Assembly (NCBI RefSeq): GCF_000973105.1
Contig: NC_015844.1
Span: forward strand, 4,770,501 to 4,834,500
DNA length: 64,000 nucleotides
Source: Zobellia galactanivorans
GTDB taxonomy: Bacteria; Bacteroidota; Bacteroidia; Flavobacteriales; Flavobacteriaceae
Direction of reading: 5' to 3'
Shown here: in pieces, positions 40,034 through 49,307 of the stretch
How positions within the stretch are numbered: position 1 is the first letter of the stretch
Layout of the letters: each line of letters opens with the position of its first letter
The notes under the pieces: model-generated
The model's input: only the letters and a program-made list of their open reading frames with translations
What the model was told of the DNA's origin: nothing
Databases searched by the model: none
Translations under genes and position numbers: made by a program

Positions 40034-42418
40034 ATGAGATTTTCTCTACTATTCCTCCTTGGATTCAGCTTTTTTTGGGGGCATGCACAAGAAGCACAGT
40101 ATAGCATTAACGGAAGGGTAACGAGCAATGACGGAGAGCCTGTGGCCTATGCCCATGTTGCCATACTGAAAGCCAAGAACGGAGCGGCTGCAAACGAAAA
40201 TGGGGAATATAAAATTACCGGGGTGGTACCTGGCTCCTACGAATTACAGGTCAGTGCCGTTGGGTTTAAAACCATAAAAAAAGCGGTAAACCTTAGCGAT
40301 AGAGATATTACGGTCGACTTTTCCGTTCGTATGGATACCGAGCTTGAAGAAGTAGAAGTATTCGGTTCGCGTTATGAACATCCTGACAAAATAGAGGCCT
40401 TGACCCGTTTGCCATTGGCCACCTATGAGCAGATCCAAAGTATCTCGGTAATTTCTGAAAAAGTCATCGAAGACCAAGGTACCCTTACCATTGCCGATGC
40501 TACCAAAAACGTACCGGGGGTATATTCCTTTGCTACTTATGGAAATCGTAGCGAAAGTATGTCTTCACGAGGGTTTAGGGGCATTCCTATTTTAAAGAAC
40601 GGGGTACGTGTGCATTCCGATTTTAGGGGTACGGGTATCCTTACCGATATGCAAGGGGTTGACAACATTCAAGTCCTAAAAGGGGCAGCTTCCATTACCC
40701 AGGGCGTCGCCACCGATTTGGGTAGTCCTGGTGGGGTCATCAATATCGTTACCAAAACTCCCAAGTATCAATTTGGCGGTCAAGCCTCTTTTAGAGGGGG
40801 GAGCTTCGGGCAGACCCGTCCCACATTCGATGTTTACGGACCATTGACCGAAAAGCAAAACACCGCCTTTCGAATCAACGGGGCCTTGGAACAAGCCGAT
40901 AGCTATCGCGCCGGGGTTTCTTCCCAACGTTTTTACATTAACCCTTCCTTTGAATGGCGTATCGACGAGGGAACCACATTGACCATGGAAATGGATTATT
41001 TTGATGACAGTAGGACTCCCGATCCAGGTACGGTAAATTTGGCAGAAAACGACACCAATGCCATATATGACCTTCCCCATAGTCAGTTTTTAGGCTATAA
41101 AAATGATAAAAGCCTTACCCAGAACCTGAATTATTCCGCTCGCTTTAAAAAGACGCTCTCCGATAAATTGAGCTTGAATGCGGCTTATTTCGCCTCGAGT
41201 TTGGATCTAGATCTTAAAAATGCCAGTTTAGGAGGCGCCATTACCGACGGGGAAGGCAACACGGTTTACAATCTAAGGACGCGAGGGTATGCTATATCTA
41301 CCAGGGAAGATAAAAACAGTGTGCTTCAAATAGACCTTATCGGTGACGATATGCAAACAGGTTCTATCGGACACACCTTTCAGGTAGGTATGGATTATAG
41401 AACTTCTAAGTACAACACCTCTAGCAGTAGTGTAGCCGTGCTGGACACCTTGGACGTTTTCTCTACCATATCGAATCAACTGCCCGACGACCTTGGTCTA
41501 AGCGACCCAAGTACGGCCGGATCCGAGTCTAGGTCCATAGGCTTTGTGGCCCAAGACGTTATTACCTTCAACTCTTGGTTAAAATCGTTTTTAGGCTTCC
41601 GTTACAGTACTACGGAAACCAGTACCGAGACCGAAACTACGGATAGCGATGCCTTCAATCCCCTTGGTGGTATTATTGTTTCGCCTATGGAGAACCTTAA
41701 CGTGTTCGCTTCCTACACCAATAGCTCCTACCCAAGAACAGGTACCCGTTTAGGGGAAGACGGTAAGGAATTGGGTAACGAGCGTTTTGATCAGTTCGAA
41801 GCCGGTATTAAGACCAACTGGCTCGATAGTCGCTTGCGCTTTAACCTGACCTATTTCAAAATCAACAATAAGAACATTAATCTTCCCGTATATGACGAGA
41901 ACTGGATCGCTACCGGATTCTATCAAAAAGGAGGAAACGACCAAAGACAAGGGGTAGAAGTAGAACTTACCGGGCGTATACTTGAAAACTTCGAAGTCAT
42001 AACCGGATATTCGTACATCGATGCCCAATATAAAGAACACACTTCCTATGTGTATGGTTCCGCACCCTTGAATACGCCTAAGCATACGTTTAACGTGTAC
42101 GGTAATTACGCCTTTAGAAACAGCTTGAAAGGCTTGTCAATAGGAGCCGGCGCCTATTATACGGGTGAACGGCCGATCAATGATTGGAGTGCCGGAGCCG
42201 TAACCCACGAGGGTATCGTTCCTGGCCAAAAACCTTTTGATGTTGAGGCCTATACCTTGGTGAACGCACAAGTCGCCTACCGAATTAACGAAAACTGGGG
42301 CGTGCGTGTCTTGATGAACAACATTTTTGATGAAATCGGTTACAATGCCTACCGTACCCGATATATCAATCAAACCGACCCTAGAAGTTTCTATGGGATG
42401 ATTACTTATAAGTTTTAG
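40034..42418 (+). CDS. TonB-dependent siderophore receptor
   Basis: A 794-residue outer-membrane receptor. Signal peptide (1-18, ending GHAQ), then a carboxypeptidase-like N-domain (about 24-105) and a plug domain (about 125-240) with VISEKVIEDQGTLTIAD and a GVVNI-type loop at SPGGVINIVTK. The beta-barrel ends with a terminal aromatic residue in MITYKF. The C-terminal YINQTDPRSFYG signature is that of the FhuA/FpvA-type ferric-siderophore receptors. It is paired, 37 bases downstream, with a PepSY-domain membrane reductase, which agrees with siderophore-bound iron uptake. The inverted repeat at 39887-39907 may regulate it. Confidence 0.93.
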   Translation: MRFSLLFLLGFSFFWGHAQEAQYSINGRVTSNDGEPVAYAHVAILKAKNGAAANENGEYKITGVVPGSYELQVSAVGFKTIKKAVNLSDRDITVDFSVRMDTELEEVEVFGSRYEHPDKIEALTRLPLATYEQIQSISVISEKVIEDQGTLTIADATKNVPGVYSFATYGNRSESMSSRGFRGIPILKNGVRVHSDFRGTGILTDMQGVDNIQVLKGAASITQGVATDLGSPGGVINIVTKTPKYQFGGQASFRGGSFGQTRPTFDVYGPLTEKQNTAFRINGALEQADSYRAGVSSQRFYINPSFEWRIDEGTTLTMEMDYFDDSRTPDPGTVNLAENDTNAIYDLPHSQFLGYKNDKSLTQNLNYSARFKKTLSDKLSLNAAYFASSLDLDLKNASLGGAITDGEGNTVYNLRTRGYAISTREDKNSVLQIDLIGDDMQTGSIGHTFQVGMDYRTSKYNTSSSSVAVLDTLDVFSTISNQLPDDLGLSDPSTAGSESRSIGFVAQDVITFNSWLKSFLGFRYSTTETSTETETTDSDAFNPLGGIIVSPMENLNVFASYTNSSYPRTGTRLGEDGKELGNERFDQFEAGIKTNWLDSRLRFNLTYFKINNKNINLPVYDENWIATGFYQKGGNDQRQGVEVELTGRILENFEVITGYSYIDAQYKEHTSYVYGSAPLNTPKHTFNVYGNYAFRNSLKGLSIGAGAYYTGERPINDWSAGAVTHEGIVPGQKPFDVEAYTLVNAQVAYRINENWGVRVLMNNIFDEIGYNAYRTRYINQTDPRSFYGMITYKF

Positions 42419-42455
42419 AATCAATTAGGGTGCCGAACCAACCAATACGAAGGCA

Positions 42456-43610
42456 ATGCAGAAATATAGCTTGAGAAAATTTATCAACGATGTACATTTA
42501 TGGCTAGGATTGGCCAGTGGTATTGTTTTGTTCCTTGTTTGTTTGAGTGGCACCCTACTTGTTTTTGAAGATGAAATAAAGTCGTTTTTTACCGATGATT
42601 TTGTAGTCGAGGCTACCCAAGGGGAGAAAATGTCGATCGAGCTGCTCTCCGACAAATTGAAGGAAGAGGGCGATATCACTGCGGTAACCCTCCCTGCCAC
42701 GGCGAAGGAGCCTTATCTCTTTTCCATAAAGACCGACCCCAAACAACGAAGGGGGAGTACGTATTATGTAAACCCCTATACGGGAGAGTACCAAAAGGAA
42801 TTGAAGTCCTCCCTCGATGGATTTTTTATGACCATGTTCCGCCTGCACCGTTGGTTGTTGCTCGATATAGAAATAGGAAGGCCTATTGTGGGGATAGCCA
42901 CGATCATATTCTTGATCCTATCCATCAGTGGAATCGTTTTATGGTTCCCCAAGCGGTTAAAATGGAAAAATTTCAAGCCAGGCTTTAAAATTAAGTTTTC
43001 GGCCAACTGGAAGCGTATTAACCATGATTTACACAATACTTTGGGTTTTTATGCCTGTATTTTTTTGGTGATTATGTGTTTGACCGGACTTTGTTGGTCC
43101 TTTCAGTGGTACCGAGATGCCGGAAGCGCAGTGCTTGGGGCTAAAATATTCGGAAATCGAGGAGGTGGCCCTAAGGTAAGCTCTTCCCTCGCCAAGGATG
43201 CGAAAGTAGTGTCCGTAGCCGAAATACTGGAGGTGGTCAATACAGAACTGGCCTATGAAGGACAGATTAGGCTTGCTCTGCCCAAAACCGAAACAGAAGT
43301 ATACACCATTACCAAAAATGATGCTTCAGGACGCTCTCCTGTCATTACCGATAAATTGGTTTTGGATCGAGACGGTACGGTCTTAAAAAAGGAAATATTT
43401 GACGAGAAACCCCTGAACGTTCAGGTCGCGTCTTTGATCAGACCTTTACACCTAGGCGATATCTATGGTAGCTTTTCAAAGACCTTATACTTTTTGGCCT
43501 GCCTGATCGCCACAAGTTTACCTATTACGGGAACATTGATCTGGTGGAACAAGTTGCAGAAAAAAAGAAAACGAAAAAAAGGAAAGGCCCTAAGGCTGGA
43601 AACGGTTTAG
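42456..43610 (+). CDS. PepSY-associated membrane protein, siderophore-reductase-like
   Basis: A 384-residue inner-membrane protein of the PepSY_TM (PiuB-like) family. Membrane helices lie near residues 13-35, 140-165, 190-215 and 345-365. Conserved histidines are found at NDVHLWLG (His14), FRLHRWLLLD, NHDLHNTLGF and RPLHLGDIYG. Members with this layout are thought to reduce ferric siderophores on the periplasmic side, using haem held by the histidines. The adjacent siderophore receptor supports that role. The basic C-terminal tail KKRKRKKGK is cytoplasmic. A terminator follows 17 bases after the stop. Confidence 0.9.
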   Translation: MQKYSLRKFINDVHLWLGLASGIVLFLVCLSGTLLVFEDEIKSFFTDDFVVEATQGEKMSIELLSDKLKEEGDITAVTLPATAKEPYLFSIKTDPKQRRGSTYYVNPYTGEYQKELKSSLDGFFMTMFRLHRWLLLDIEIGRPIVGIATIIFLILSISGIVLWFPKRLKWKNFKPGFKIKFSANWKRINHDLHNTLGFYACIFLVIMCLTGLCWSFQWYRDAGSAVLGAKIFGNRGGGPKVSSSLAKDAKVVSVAEILEVVNTELAYEGQIRLALPKTETEVYTITKNDASGRSPVITDKLVLDRDGTVLKKEIFDEKPLNVQVASLIRPLHLGDIYGSFSKTLYFLACLIATSLPITGTLIWWNKLQKKRKRKKGKALRLETV

Positions 43611-43627
43611 TTGCTCGACTTTTATTC

Positions 43628-43667
43628 AAAAGGATGCCTATCGTTCGCTGTTGGCATCCTTTTTTTT
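43628..43667 (+). terminator. Terminator of the siderophore operon
   Basis: AAAAGGATGCC / GGCATCCTTTT, an 11-bp stem, followed by a T-run. Confidence 0.92.
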
Positions 43668-43760
43668 ATACTTAGGCTTCACTTTCATATGGGGATGCTT
43701 AGCCGCCAGTCCCTTACCCTACAAAACCAATTTTGTTGATAATTTCTTTGCCCCGGATTC

Positions 43761-43790
43761 TTGAAATGAAGTGGGAAGCCATTAATTTTG
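43761..43790 (+). promoter_or_regulatory. Near-perfect promoter of the 119-residue gene
   Basis: TTG at 43761-43763, a 19-base spacer and TAATTTTG at 43783-43790 match TTG-N19-TAnnTTTG fully. The leader is only about 10 bases. Confidence 0.7.
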
Positions 43791-43806
43791 CGGGCTTTCA
43801 ACAATC

Positions 43807-44166
43807 ATGAGACAACTAAAAGTAGGCGATAAATTATACAATACAAAGCAAGAAGGGTTTAACGACTTTGTCAGGTACTCCTTTTCCGAAGTAGTAAGAC
43901 TTACCAAAACCTTGGCGGTTCTAAGAAATGGGGTCAAACTTATTAATCAGCCTAGAATATCCTATATAACCGAAGATATTGGCTACTCGGTAAACCGACA
44001 AAAAGGGGTACATTGGCACTTGGTATCCTTAGAGGCCATACGAAAGGCCCAGATTGAAAACGAAAAAATTGCGGCTTACGAATGGTTTGAGAATAAAAAG
44101 TTTTCCTTGCAAGAAAAGCAATGGATATACAAACAGTTCAAAAAAATGAGCGAAGGCGAACAATAG
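43807..44166 (+). CDS. Uncharacterised 119-residue protein
   Basis: A soluble protein of 119 residues that I do not recognise. It begins MRQLKVGDKLYNTKQEG, giving a beta-rich N-terminal half (VVRLTKTLAVLRNG, RISYITEDIGYSV), followed by a helical, charged C-terminus (KAQIENEKIAAYEWFENKKFSLQEKQWIYKQF, in parts). No signal peptide or membrane helix. It has an excellent promoter and no operon partner. The N-terminal part recalls small barrel folds that bind RNA or protein, but this is only a visual impression. Confidence 0.7.
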   Translation: MRQLKVGDKLYNTKQEGFNDFVRYSFSEVVRLTKTLAVLRNGVKLINQPRISYITEDIGYSVNRQKGVHWHLVSLEAIRKAQIENEKIAAYEWFENKKFSLQEKQWIYKQFKKMSEGEQ

Positions 44167-44267
44167 GTATGGGAGACTTAATCTGCCTCCAATTCCTCAA
44201 TGAGTTTTAACCAAATCAAGGCCGATACTTCTTTGACCATAACTACCAGTTTTAGTAACTTGCCGTA

Positions 44268-44834
44268 ATGAAAAAAAGAAAATTTAGTATCGCTGATATT
44301 TTACTGTTCGTATTTATTCTGCTCTTGGTCATACCCCAGACCAGAAAGCCTATTCAGGTAGCTTTGAGCAGTGTAAAAATGCAGTTCTTTTCACCATCAC
44401 CCCTTGATAAGGAAGACCAAGCGAAACTTAGTCCCTTTGCATATAAGGTCAGTACTTTAGACGGTACGAATACCTCCATAGAGATAGGGGGCAATAAGGT
44501 TACCTTTATTGGCTATTGGGCTACTTGGTGCCCGCCTTGTATTGCAGAAATGCCCAGTATTCAAAAGCTATACGATGATTATGGTACTTCGGTCGAGTTT
44601 GTACTGCTGACCCACGAAAAAACGGAAGTGGTACAGCGTTTTTTAGATAAAAAGAAATTCAGTCTACCGGTATATATTCCAAGAATGCAGGCTCCTGAAT
44701 TGCTTCACGGCAATAGTATACCTACCAATTTTATCATTGACAGATCAGGAAAGATCATCATAAAGGAAACAGGGGCCACCGATTGGAATGCCGAAAAAAT
44801 CAGAACGATTTTAGACGGACTCATCGCTTCTTGA
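44268..44834 (+). CDS. TlpA-type thiol-disulfide oxidoreductase, membrane-anchored
   Basis: A 188-residue protein with one N-terminal membrane helix (about residues 9-25) and a periplasmic thioredoxin-like domain. The active site is FIGYWATWCPPCIAEMPS with Cys88-Pro-Pro-Cys91, and the cis-proline loop SIPTNFIID follows near residue 150. Proteins of this type keep disulfides reduced, for example in cytochrome c maturation or oxidative defence. The next gene is convergent (DUF983). Confidence 0.92.
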   Translation: MKKRKFSIADILLFVFILLLVIPQTRKPIQVALSSVKMQFFSPSPLDKEDQAKLSPFAYKVSTLDGTNTSIEIGGNKVTFIGYWATWCPPCIAEMPSIQKLYDDYGTSVEFVLLTHEKTEVVQRFLDKKKFSLPVYIPRMQAPELLHGNSIPTNFIIDRSGKIIIKETGATDWNAEKIRTILDGLIAS

Positions 44835-44855
44835 TTCTATTTTGGAAAGTACACC

Positions 44856-45251
44856 TTAGGTCCTTTGTTTCCTTTTAAGGGATTGACCATAGTGCATAAA
44901 AAAATTGATCCAAATGTTTCGGGAAAGCCGAAGCACTATGGGCAAGACCAATACCATTTCTACAACGATAATGGCGTAGGTGCTTATCAAGCCTAGACCG
45001 ATTATCAGATAACAAAGGAAAAAAGCAAAGCCAGCAAAACAGAGTCCTACGGGATAACTTACATACATGGCACCGTAGAAAAAGGAAGGTTCTATTTTGT
45101 ACTTGGTATGACAGTGACTACAGCGCTCTCTCATTTTTAGGGTGCTTGAAAGTTTATACGGATTGGCAGTGGTATACATACTTTCGCTTTGGCAAACGGG
45201 GCAAGTACCCGTAAATATGCTGTAAATCTTTGTGCCCTTTAAAAATTTCAT
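44856..45251 (-). CDS. DUF983 membrane protein
   Basis: A 131-residue protein with two CxxC pairs in the N-terminal part (CPVC at 17-20, CSHC at 44-47), a likely zinc ribbon, then two membrane helices (about residues 60-105). The motif EPSFFYGAMYVSYPVG links the ribbon to the helices and is typical of DUF983. No function is established. It is divergent from the AraC regulator; the 200-base region between them holds direct and inverted repeats that could act on either gene. Confidence 0.87.
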   Translation of the reverse strand: MKFLKGTKIYSIFTGTCPVCQSESMYTTANPYKLSSTLKMRERCSHCHTKYKIEPSFFYGAMYVSYPVGLCFAGFAFFLCYLIIGLGLISTYAIIVVEMVLVLPIVLRLSRNIWINFFMHYGQSLKRKQRT

Positions 45252-45286
45252 ATGCTATTTTTTTCTAGTACAAGAACCTCATGTTA

Positions 45287-45356
45287 TGAACTAATGTGAC
45301 ATACAGACCTTCTTGCACTTTTTGAACCAATGTAACACCAAAACAGACTGGTTGCA
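45287..45356. repeat. Two imperfect direct repeats in the DUF983-AraC intergenic region
   Basis: Repeat A (45287-45317) begins TGAACTAATGTGACA and contains CAGACC and TTGCA. Repeat B (45323-45356) begins TGAACCAATGTAACA and contains CAGACT and TTGCA. The first 15 bases differ at only two positions and start 36 bases apart. The layout is typical of tandem binding sites for an AraC-type dimer. Confidence 0.65.
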
Positions 45357-45373
45357 TTGCTATTATATAGCAA
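45357..45373. repeat. 7-bp inverted repeat downstream of the direct repeats
   Basis: TTGCTAT - TAT - ATAGCAA, a perfect palindrome directly following repeat B. It lies about 80 bases before the AraC GTG start and could be a further operator. Confidence 0.55.
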
Positions 45374-45449
45374 AATTAATAGTAATACTGATGTTAAGTC
45401 TTACAGCTTTATCGCCATTTTTTGTACTTTTAAGACATATTTGCATCTC

Positions 45450-46325
45450 GTGAAAATTGTACCGGTCTTACATATAGAACAATTTGAAGAAGAACATTCT
45501 TCGGTCGATTTTTATAGTAACGCCTTGGCCGCCCACCTCAAAAAGAACGAAACCATCGTGCATAGGCCACACAAACACGATTTTTTTCTTTGTGTGTTAT
45601 TTTTAAAGGGTAGGGGTGTTCATGAAATCGATTTTAGTTCCTACCCCATTGAAAAGGGAAGCCTCTTCTTCTTAAAACCTGGGCAAACCCATAGTTGGAA
45701 GTTCGACTCTGCAGTGGAAGGTTATATCTTTTTTCACACCCAATCCTTCTTTGAGTTGAATATTTCCGGGGTTAAGTTGCATCAATTTCCGTTTTACTAT
45801 TCCTATAAAAATCCCCCTAACCTGACCTTGTCACCAGAAGCGCTTCAAGATATAGCGGTACGTTTCAATGAAATCAACCAAGAATATCATGCTAATGCAG
45901 TCTACAAAAGGCAGAAATTGGCAAGTCTGATCAACTTGGCCTACATTGACCTTAGTCGATATTATGCCGCTTTTGACACTACGCAGAATGTATTGTCGCC
46001 CACCTATTTAAAAATTCTTTCTGAATTGGAGCAAACGGTGGAGCAATATTACAGAAGTGAGAAACAGGCCCGTTTTTATGCGGACAAACTCCATATTACC
46101 ACAAAACATTTGAACCGCGTTACCAAGAGCACCTTAGGCAAGACCACGACCGAATTGATCAATGACCGTATTCTTTTGGAAGCCAAACGGCTCATTGTAC
46201 ATTCCCAGACATCTTTGGCCCATGTCGCCGAATTCTTGGGCTATGAAGATTATGCCTATTTTTCAAGGGTTTTTAAGGCAAAGACTCAGAGTACGCCTTT
46301 GGAGTTTAAAAAGCGTTATCAATAA
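45450..46325 (+). CDS. AraC family transcriptional regulator
   Basis: A 291-residue regulator. The N-terminal cupin (about residues 10-130) contains RPHKHDFFLCVLFLKGRG, HEIDFSSYPIEKGSLFFL and KPGQTHSW; the C-terminal double helix-turn-helix (about 190-290) has KQARFYADKLHITTKHLNRV and ...LAHVAEFLGYEDYAYFSRVFK. I chose the GTG at 45450 because it gives the usual VPVLHIEQF opening; the longer open frame from 45357 has no ATG before that point. A near-consensus -7 element (CATATTTG, 45436-45443) ends only 6 bases before the GTG. The effector is unknown. Confidence 0.88.
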   Translation: MKIVPVLHIEQFEEEHSSVDFYSNALAAHLKKNETIVHRPHKHDFFLCVLFLKGRGVHEIDFSSYPIEKGSLFFLKPGQTHSWKFDSAVEGYIFFHTQSFFELNISGVKLHQFPFYYSYKNPPNLTLSPEALQDIAVRFNEINQEYHANAVYKRQKLASLINLAYIDLSRYYAAFDTTQNVLSPTYLKILSELEQTVEQYYRSEKQARFYADKLHITTKHLNRVTKSTLGKTTTELINDRILLEAKRLIVHSQTSLAHVAEFLGYEDYAYFSRVFKAKTQSTPLEFKKRYQ

Positions 46326-46341
46326 AACGCAAGGAAACGCT

Positions 46342-47106
46342 CTAGAATTTTTCAAAAACCCCCAAGCCGAAAAGGGCGAAGTCGTATTTTACCGGGTCGC
46401 TAGGATCTAGTTTACGTAGGTTTTTGTCAAGTTCGGCCAAGGCTTTGGCATCGTTCTGTTTACGGCCGAGGAGTTTTAACTTTCTACCTACGTTTCCAGA
46501 GTGCACATCCAGGGGACAGGATAGTTGGCTGGGTGAAATGCGCTTCCAGATACCGAAATCTACGGAAGTGGCGTTGCTACGTACCATCCAACGTAAAAAC
46601 ATATTGATCCGTTTGGCGGCCGAACCCTTTAAGGGGTCGCTCACATGTTTTTGGGTACGTATGGGGTGGGGGAGTTCAAAAAAAGTCTTTTTAAAAGCCG
46701 ATATGGCCGTTTGCATCGAGTCTTCCTCGGCATGTTCGGCAAAAACCGCTTCCAGTCCCCCGTGATTGATATAAATGTTTTGGAGGCTTTTGATAAAATA
46801 GTCCAGATCCTCACTGTTGAAGGTCCGGTGCACAAAACCCGAGAGTCGTTCCGCATCGTCGGGTCTGTAGTCAAGTACAAAATCATAGGGTGAATTGCCC
46901 ATTAGGTCCATCAGCCTATTGGCATTGTTGATAATGCTCTTGCGATTGCCCCAGGCAATAGTGGCCGTGAGGAAGGCACTGATTTCGATATCTTCTTTGC
47001 GTAAAAATTTATGGGGAATTTGAATGGGATCCGTTTCCAAAAATTTCGGATGCTCATACTGTAAGACCTTGGCGTCTAAAAATTCCTTTAGTTCGGTGCG
47101 GTTCAT
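46342..47106 (-). CDS. TIGR02757 family protein
   Basis: A 254-residue cytoplasmic protein of TIGR02757, a family of Bacteroidota with distant similarity to HhH-type DNA glycosylases. Blocks include FLETDPIQIPHKFLR, ISAFLTATIAWGNRKSI, GSAAKRINMFLRWMVRSN and CPLDVHSGNVGRKL; the last has an Asp-Val-His, resembling the Val-Asp-Thr-His of endonuclease III-like proteins. Its function is not known. It converges with the AraC regulator, leaving 16 bases, and is 32 bases downstream of the LolD-like gene on the same strand. Confidence 0.87.
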   Translation of the reverse strand: MNRTELKEFLDAKVLQYEHPKFLETDPIQIPHKFLRKEDIEISAFLTATIAWGNRKSIINNANRLMDLMGNSPYDFVLDYRPDDAERLSGFVHRTFNSEDLDYFIKSLQNIYINHGGLEAVFAEHAEEDSMQTAISAFKKTFFELPHPIRTQKHVSDPLKGSAAKRINMFLRWMVRSNATSVDFGIWKRISPSQLSCPLDVHSGNVGRKLKLLGRKQNDAKALAELDKNLRKLDPSDPVKYDFALFGLGVFEKF

Positions 47107-47138
47107 TCGATGCTTTCTTTAAACAGGGGCAGTGGGTT

Positions 47139-47831
47139 TTAAAGCTCCGTAACATCGGCCACCACTTCCTTGTTTACGATGAGTCCGTCTACCATGGTCA
47201 GCTTTCGGTCGGCCATATCTGCCAGCTGCTCATTATGGGTGACGATAACGAAGGTTTGTCCGAACTCGTCACGGAGTTCAAAAAAGAGTTTGTGCAAATT
47301 GTCGGCACTTTCCGAATCAAGGTTCCCGCTAGGCTCGTCCGCAAAAATAATTGAAGGGTCGTTGACCAAAGCCCGGGCGACGGCCACCCTTTGTTGCTCC
47401 CCCCCGGAAAGTTCGTTCGGCTTATGGTTATATCGGGCCGATAGTCCTAAAAAATCCAATAGCTGCTTCGCTTTTTTTTCGGCCTGTGCCTTAGGTGTTT
47501 TTTTAATAAATGCAGGAATACAGACATTTTCAAGTGCCGTAAATTCGGGGAGCAATTGGTGGAATTGAAAAATAAAACCAATATGTTCGTTTCTGAATCT
47601 GGCCAAGTTTTTGTCCGACAATTGGGTGACTTCGGTATCGTGGATCAGCAATTTGCTGTCCGACGGATTCGATTGAACGTCTAGCGTGCCAAGAATCTGC
47701 AATAAGGTCGTTTTTCCGGCCCCGGAAGCCCCCACTATGGAAATGACCTCGCCTTTCTTAATATGAAGGTCTACCCCCTTTAATACTTCTAAATCGCCGT
47801 AAAACTTTTTAATATTATTGGCTTTGATCAT
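47139..47831 (-). CDS. LolD-like ABC transporter ATPase
   Basis: A 230-residue ATP-binding protein of the LolD/MacB subgroup. Walker A is [11 protein letters not shown] (about residues 34-44), the signature LSGGEQQR, and Walker [13 protein letters not shown]. The LolCDE system releases lipoproteins from the inner membrane; MacB-like systems export peptides. The permease partner is not adjacent, so which of these applies cannot be decided. It is divergent from folE and probably co-transcribed with the TIGR02757 gene. Confidence 0.88.
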   Translation of the reverse strand: MIKANNIKKFYGDLEVLKGVDLHIKKGEVISIVGASGAGKTTLLQILGTLDVQSNPSDSKLLIHDTEVTQLSDKNLARFRNEHIGFIFQFHQLLPEFTALENVCIPAFIKKTPKAQAEKKAKQLLDFLGLSARYNHKPNELSGGEQQRVAVARALVNDPSIIFADEPSGNLDSESADNLHKLFFELRDEFGQTFVIVTHNEQLADMADRKLTMVDGLIVNKEVVADVTEL

Positions 47832-47965
47832 ATATCTTGATGCTTAATCCCCGTGAATTTTATCAAAAAACGTGTACTAAATTTTAATACGAGGGTAAAA
47901 GTAATGAAAATTGCCGTTTGCGAAGGCTTCACTTTACACCCTGTTTTTGTTCCGAAAAGAATAAA

Positions 47966-47997
47966 TTGGCGCATTGGTGCAGAAAACTGTACTTTTG
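47966..47997 (+). promoter_or_regulatory. Promoter of folE
   Basis: TTG at 47966-47968, a 21-base spacer, and TACTTTTG at 47990-47997 (exact TAnnTTTG). The leader is about 36 bases. Confidence 0.6.
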
Positions 47998-48039
47998 TCG
48001 ACTATTTATATCCTTACGGTAACGAAATAAAAGAGCTAT

Positions 48040-48639
48040 ATGGCACCCTATAGAAATTTAGAAGAATATGATTTGGAAATTACTTCGGAAGTCAAAGACC
48101 GATTTTCAAAAATTATCGATGGAATAGGGGAGGACGTTACTCGCGAAGGATTGGTAAAAACTCCCGAAAGAGCGGCCAAGGCGATGCTTTTCCTTACCCA
48201 GGGATACCAACAGGATGCCGTTGAGATTCTTGAAGGGGCGATGTTCAAGGAAGATTATGACGATATGGTCATTATCAAGGACATTGAACTGTATTCGCTC
48301 TGCGAGCACCACATGCTGCCTTTCTTTGGCAAGGCACACGTGGCCTACATTCCTAACGGACATATTGTGGGGCTAAGTAAAATCCCAAGGGTGGTCGATG
48401 TTTTTGCCCGTCGCCTTCAAGTACAGGAACGTTTGACCCATGATATTCTCGAATGCATCAACAACACCCTTAAGCCAAAAGGTGTGGCAGTGGTTATTGA
48501 AGCATCACATATGTGCATGATGATGCGTGGGGTTCAAAAACAAAATTCCGTGACAACCACCTCTGGCTTTCGTGGACAGTTCGAAAAAATCGAGACCCGA
48601 AACGAGTTTTTAAAACTGATCAGTTCCGATTTGTCTTAA
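48040..48639 (+). CDS. folE: GTP cyclohydrolase I
   Basis: A 199-residue enzyme that converts GTP to dihydroneopterin triphosphate, the first step of folate and tetrahydropterin synthesis; it works as a decamer in the cytoplasm. The zinc ligands are visible as Cys88 and His91 in [10 protein letters not shown] and Cys159 in HMCMMMRG. Active-site [11 protein letters not shown] and QERLTHD are also present. Length and C-terminus ([10 protein letters not shown]) are standard. The ATG at 48040 fits the family N-terminus and the promoter. Confidence 0.97.
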   Translation: MAPYRNLEEYDLEITSEVKDRFSKIIDGIGEDVTREGLVKTPERAAKAMLFLTQGYQQDAVEILEGAMFKEDYDDMVIIKDIELYSLCEHHMLPFFGKAHVAYIPNGHIVGLSKIPRVVDVFARRLQVQERLTHDILECINNTLKPKGVAVVIEASHMCMMMRGVQKQNSVTTTSGFRGQFEKIETRNEFLKLISSDLS

Positions 48640-48718
48640 GCCCATAACGGAGCACTTCGACTAAATTATTTTTTGGCATTCTTATTGCTTTTGATAGTAA
48701 GAATAAATACTTTTCAAT

Positions 48719-49024
48719 ATGTCAAAAAATAAGGACGAGAAATATAAAAAACTACTTCTAGGCCTGCTCTTCGATGGTATAGGTATGCTTTCCTTCGTTA
48801 TTCCGTTTATCGGGGAGTTCTCCGATATTGTATGGGCGCCTTTGGCCGGTTGGCTGATGACACGTATGTACAAGGGAAAAATCGGGCAAGGTGCCGGTAT
48901 CATCACTTTTTTAGAGGAAATTGTTCCGGGTCTAGATGTGATACCCACCTTTACCTTGATGTGGTTGTACACCTATGTTTTTAAAAAAGCCGATGCTGCC
49001 GAAACCACAGAAATAAATCCCTGA
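48719..49024 (+). CDS. Small membrane protein of unknown function
   Basis: A 101-residue protein with two to three membrane helices (about residues 12-30, 36-50, 72-90) and charged ends (SKNKDEKYKK at the start, KKADAAETTEINP at the end). The middle contains GEFSDIVWAPLAGWLMTRMYKGKIGQ and a GIITFLEEIVPGLDVIP loop. Similar small membrane proteins are common in flavobacteria with no assigned function. It stands alone between folE and the sulfite-oxidase-like gene. Confidence 0.75.
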   Translation: MSKNKDEKYKKLLLGLLFDGIGMLSFVIPFIGEFSDIVWAPLAGWLMTRMYKGKIGQGAGIITFLEEIVPGLDVIPTFTLMWLYTYVFKKADAAETTEINP

Positions 49025-49277
49025 TTTTTGCTCGGGAATAGGTTAATGGGAATTTTCATATGACCTAAAAAGTCTATAGATTTAATAGGTATTTAGCTAC
49101 AGTATTCATTTGTAATCGATTAGGGTGGCTTTTTAACAAAAGCCCGCAATCCCAATGTTTAAAGGGCTTTAAATTCTTTATTTTATTTTGTTTAAGTTTT
49201 TTTGATCGACTTAAAACTAAATCCTTAAAAAAAAATTAAAATCAAACAATAGCACAGGGTAGTATATTAAATATCTA

Positions 49278-49285
49278 TAACTTTG
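49278..49285 (+). promoter_or_regulatory. -7 element of the sulfite-oxidase operon
   Basis: TAACTTTG matches TAnnTTTG and ends 22 bases before the ATG at 49308. No clear TTG at -33. Confidence 0.5.
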
Positions 49286-49307
49286 AGAGTAAACCAGACC
49301 TAAATTT

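Noticed and set aside
47853-48053. 66-codon frame between the lolD-like gene and folE
   Set aside because: It overlaps the folE start and contains the folE promoter; no family features.
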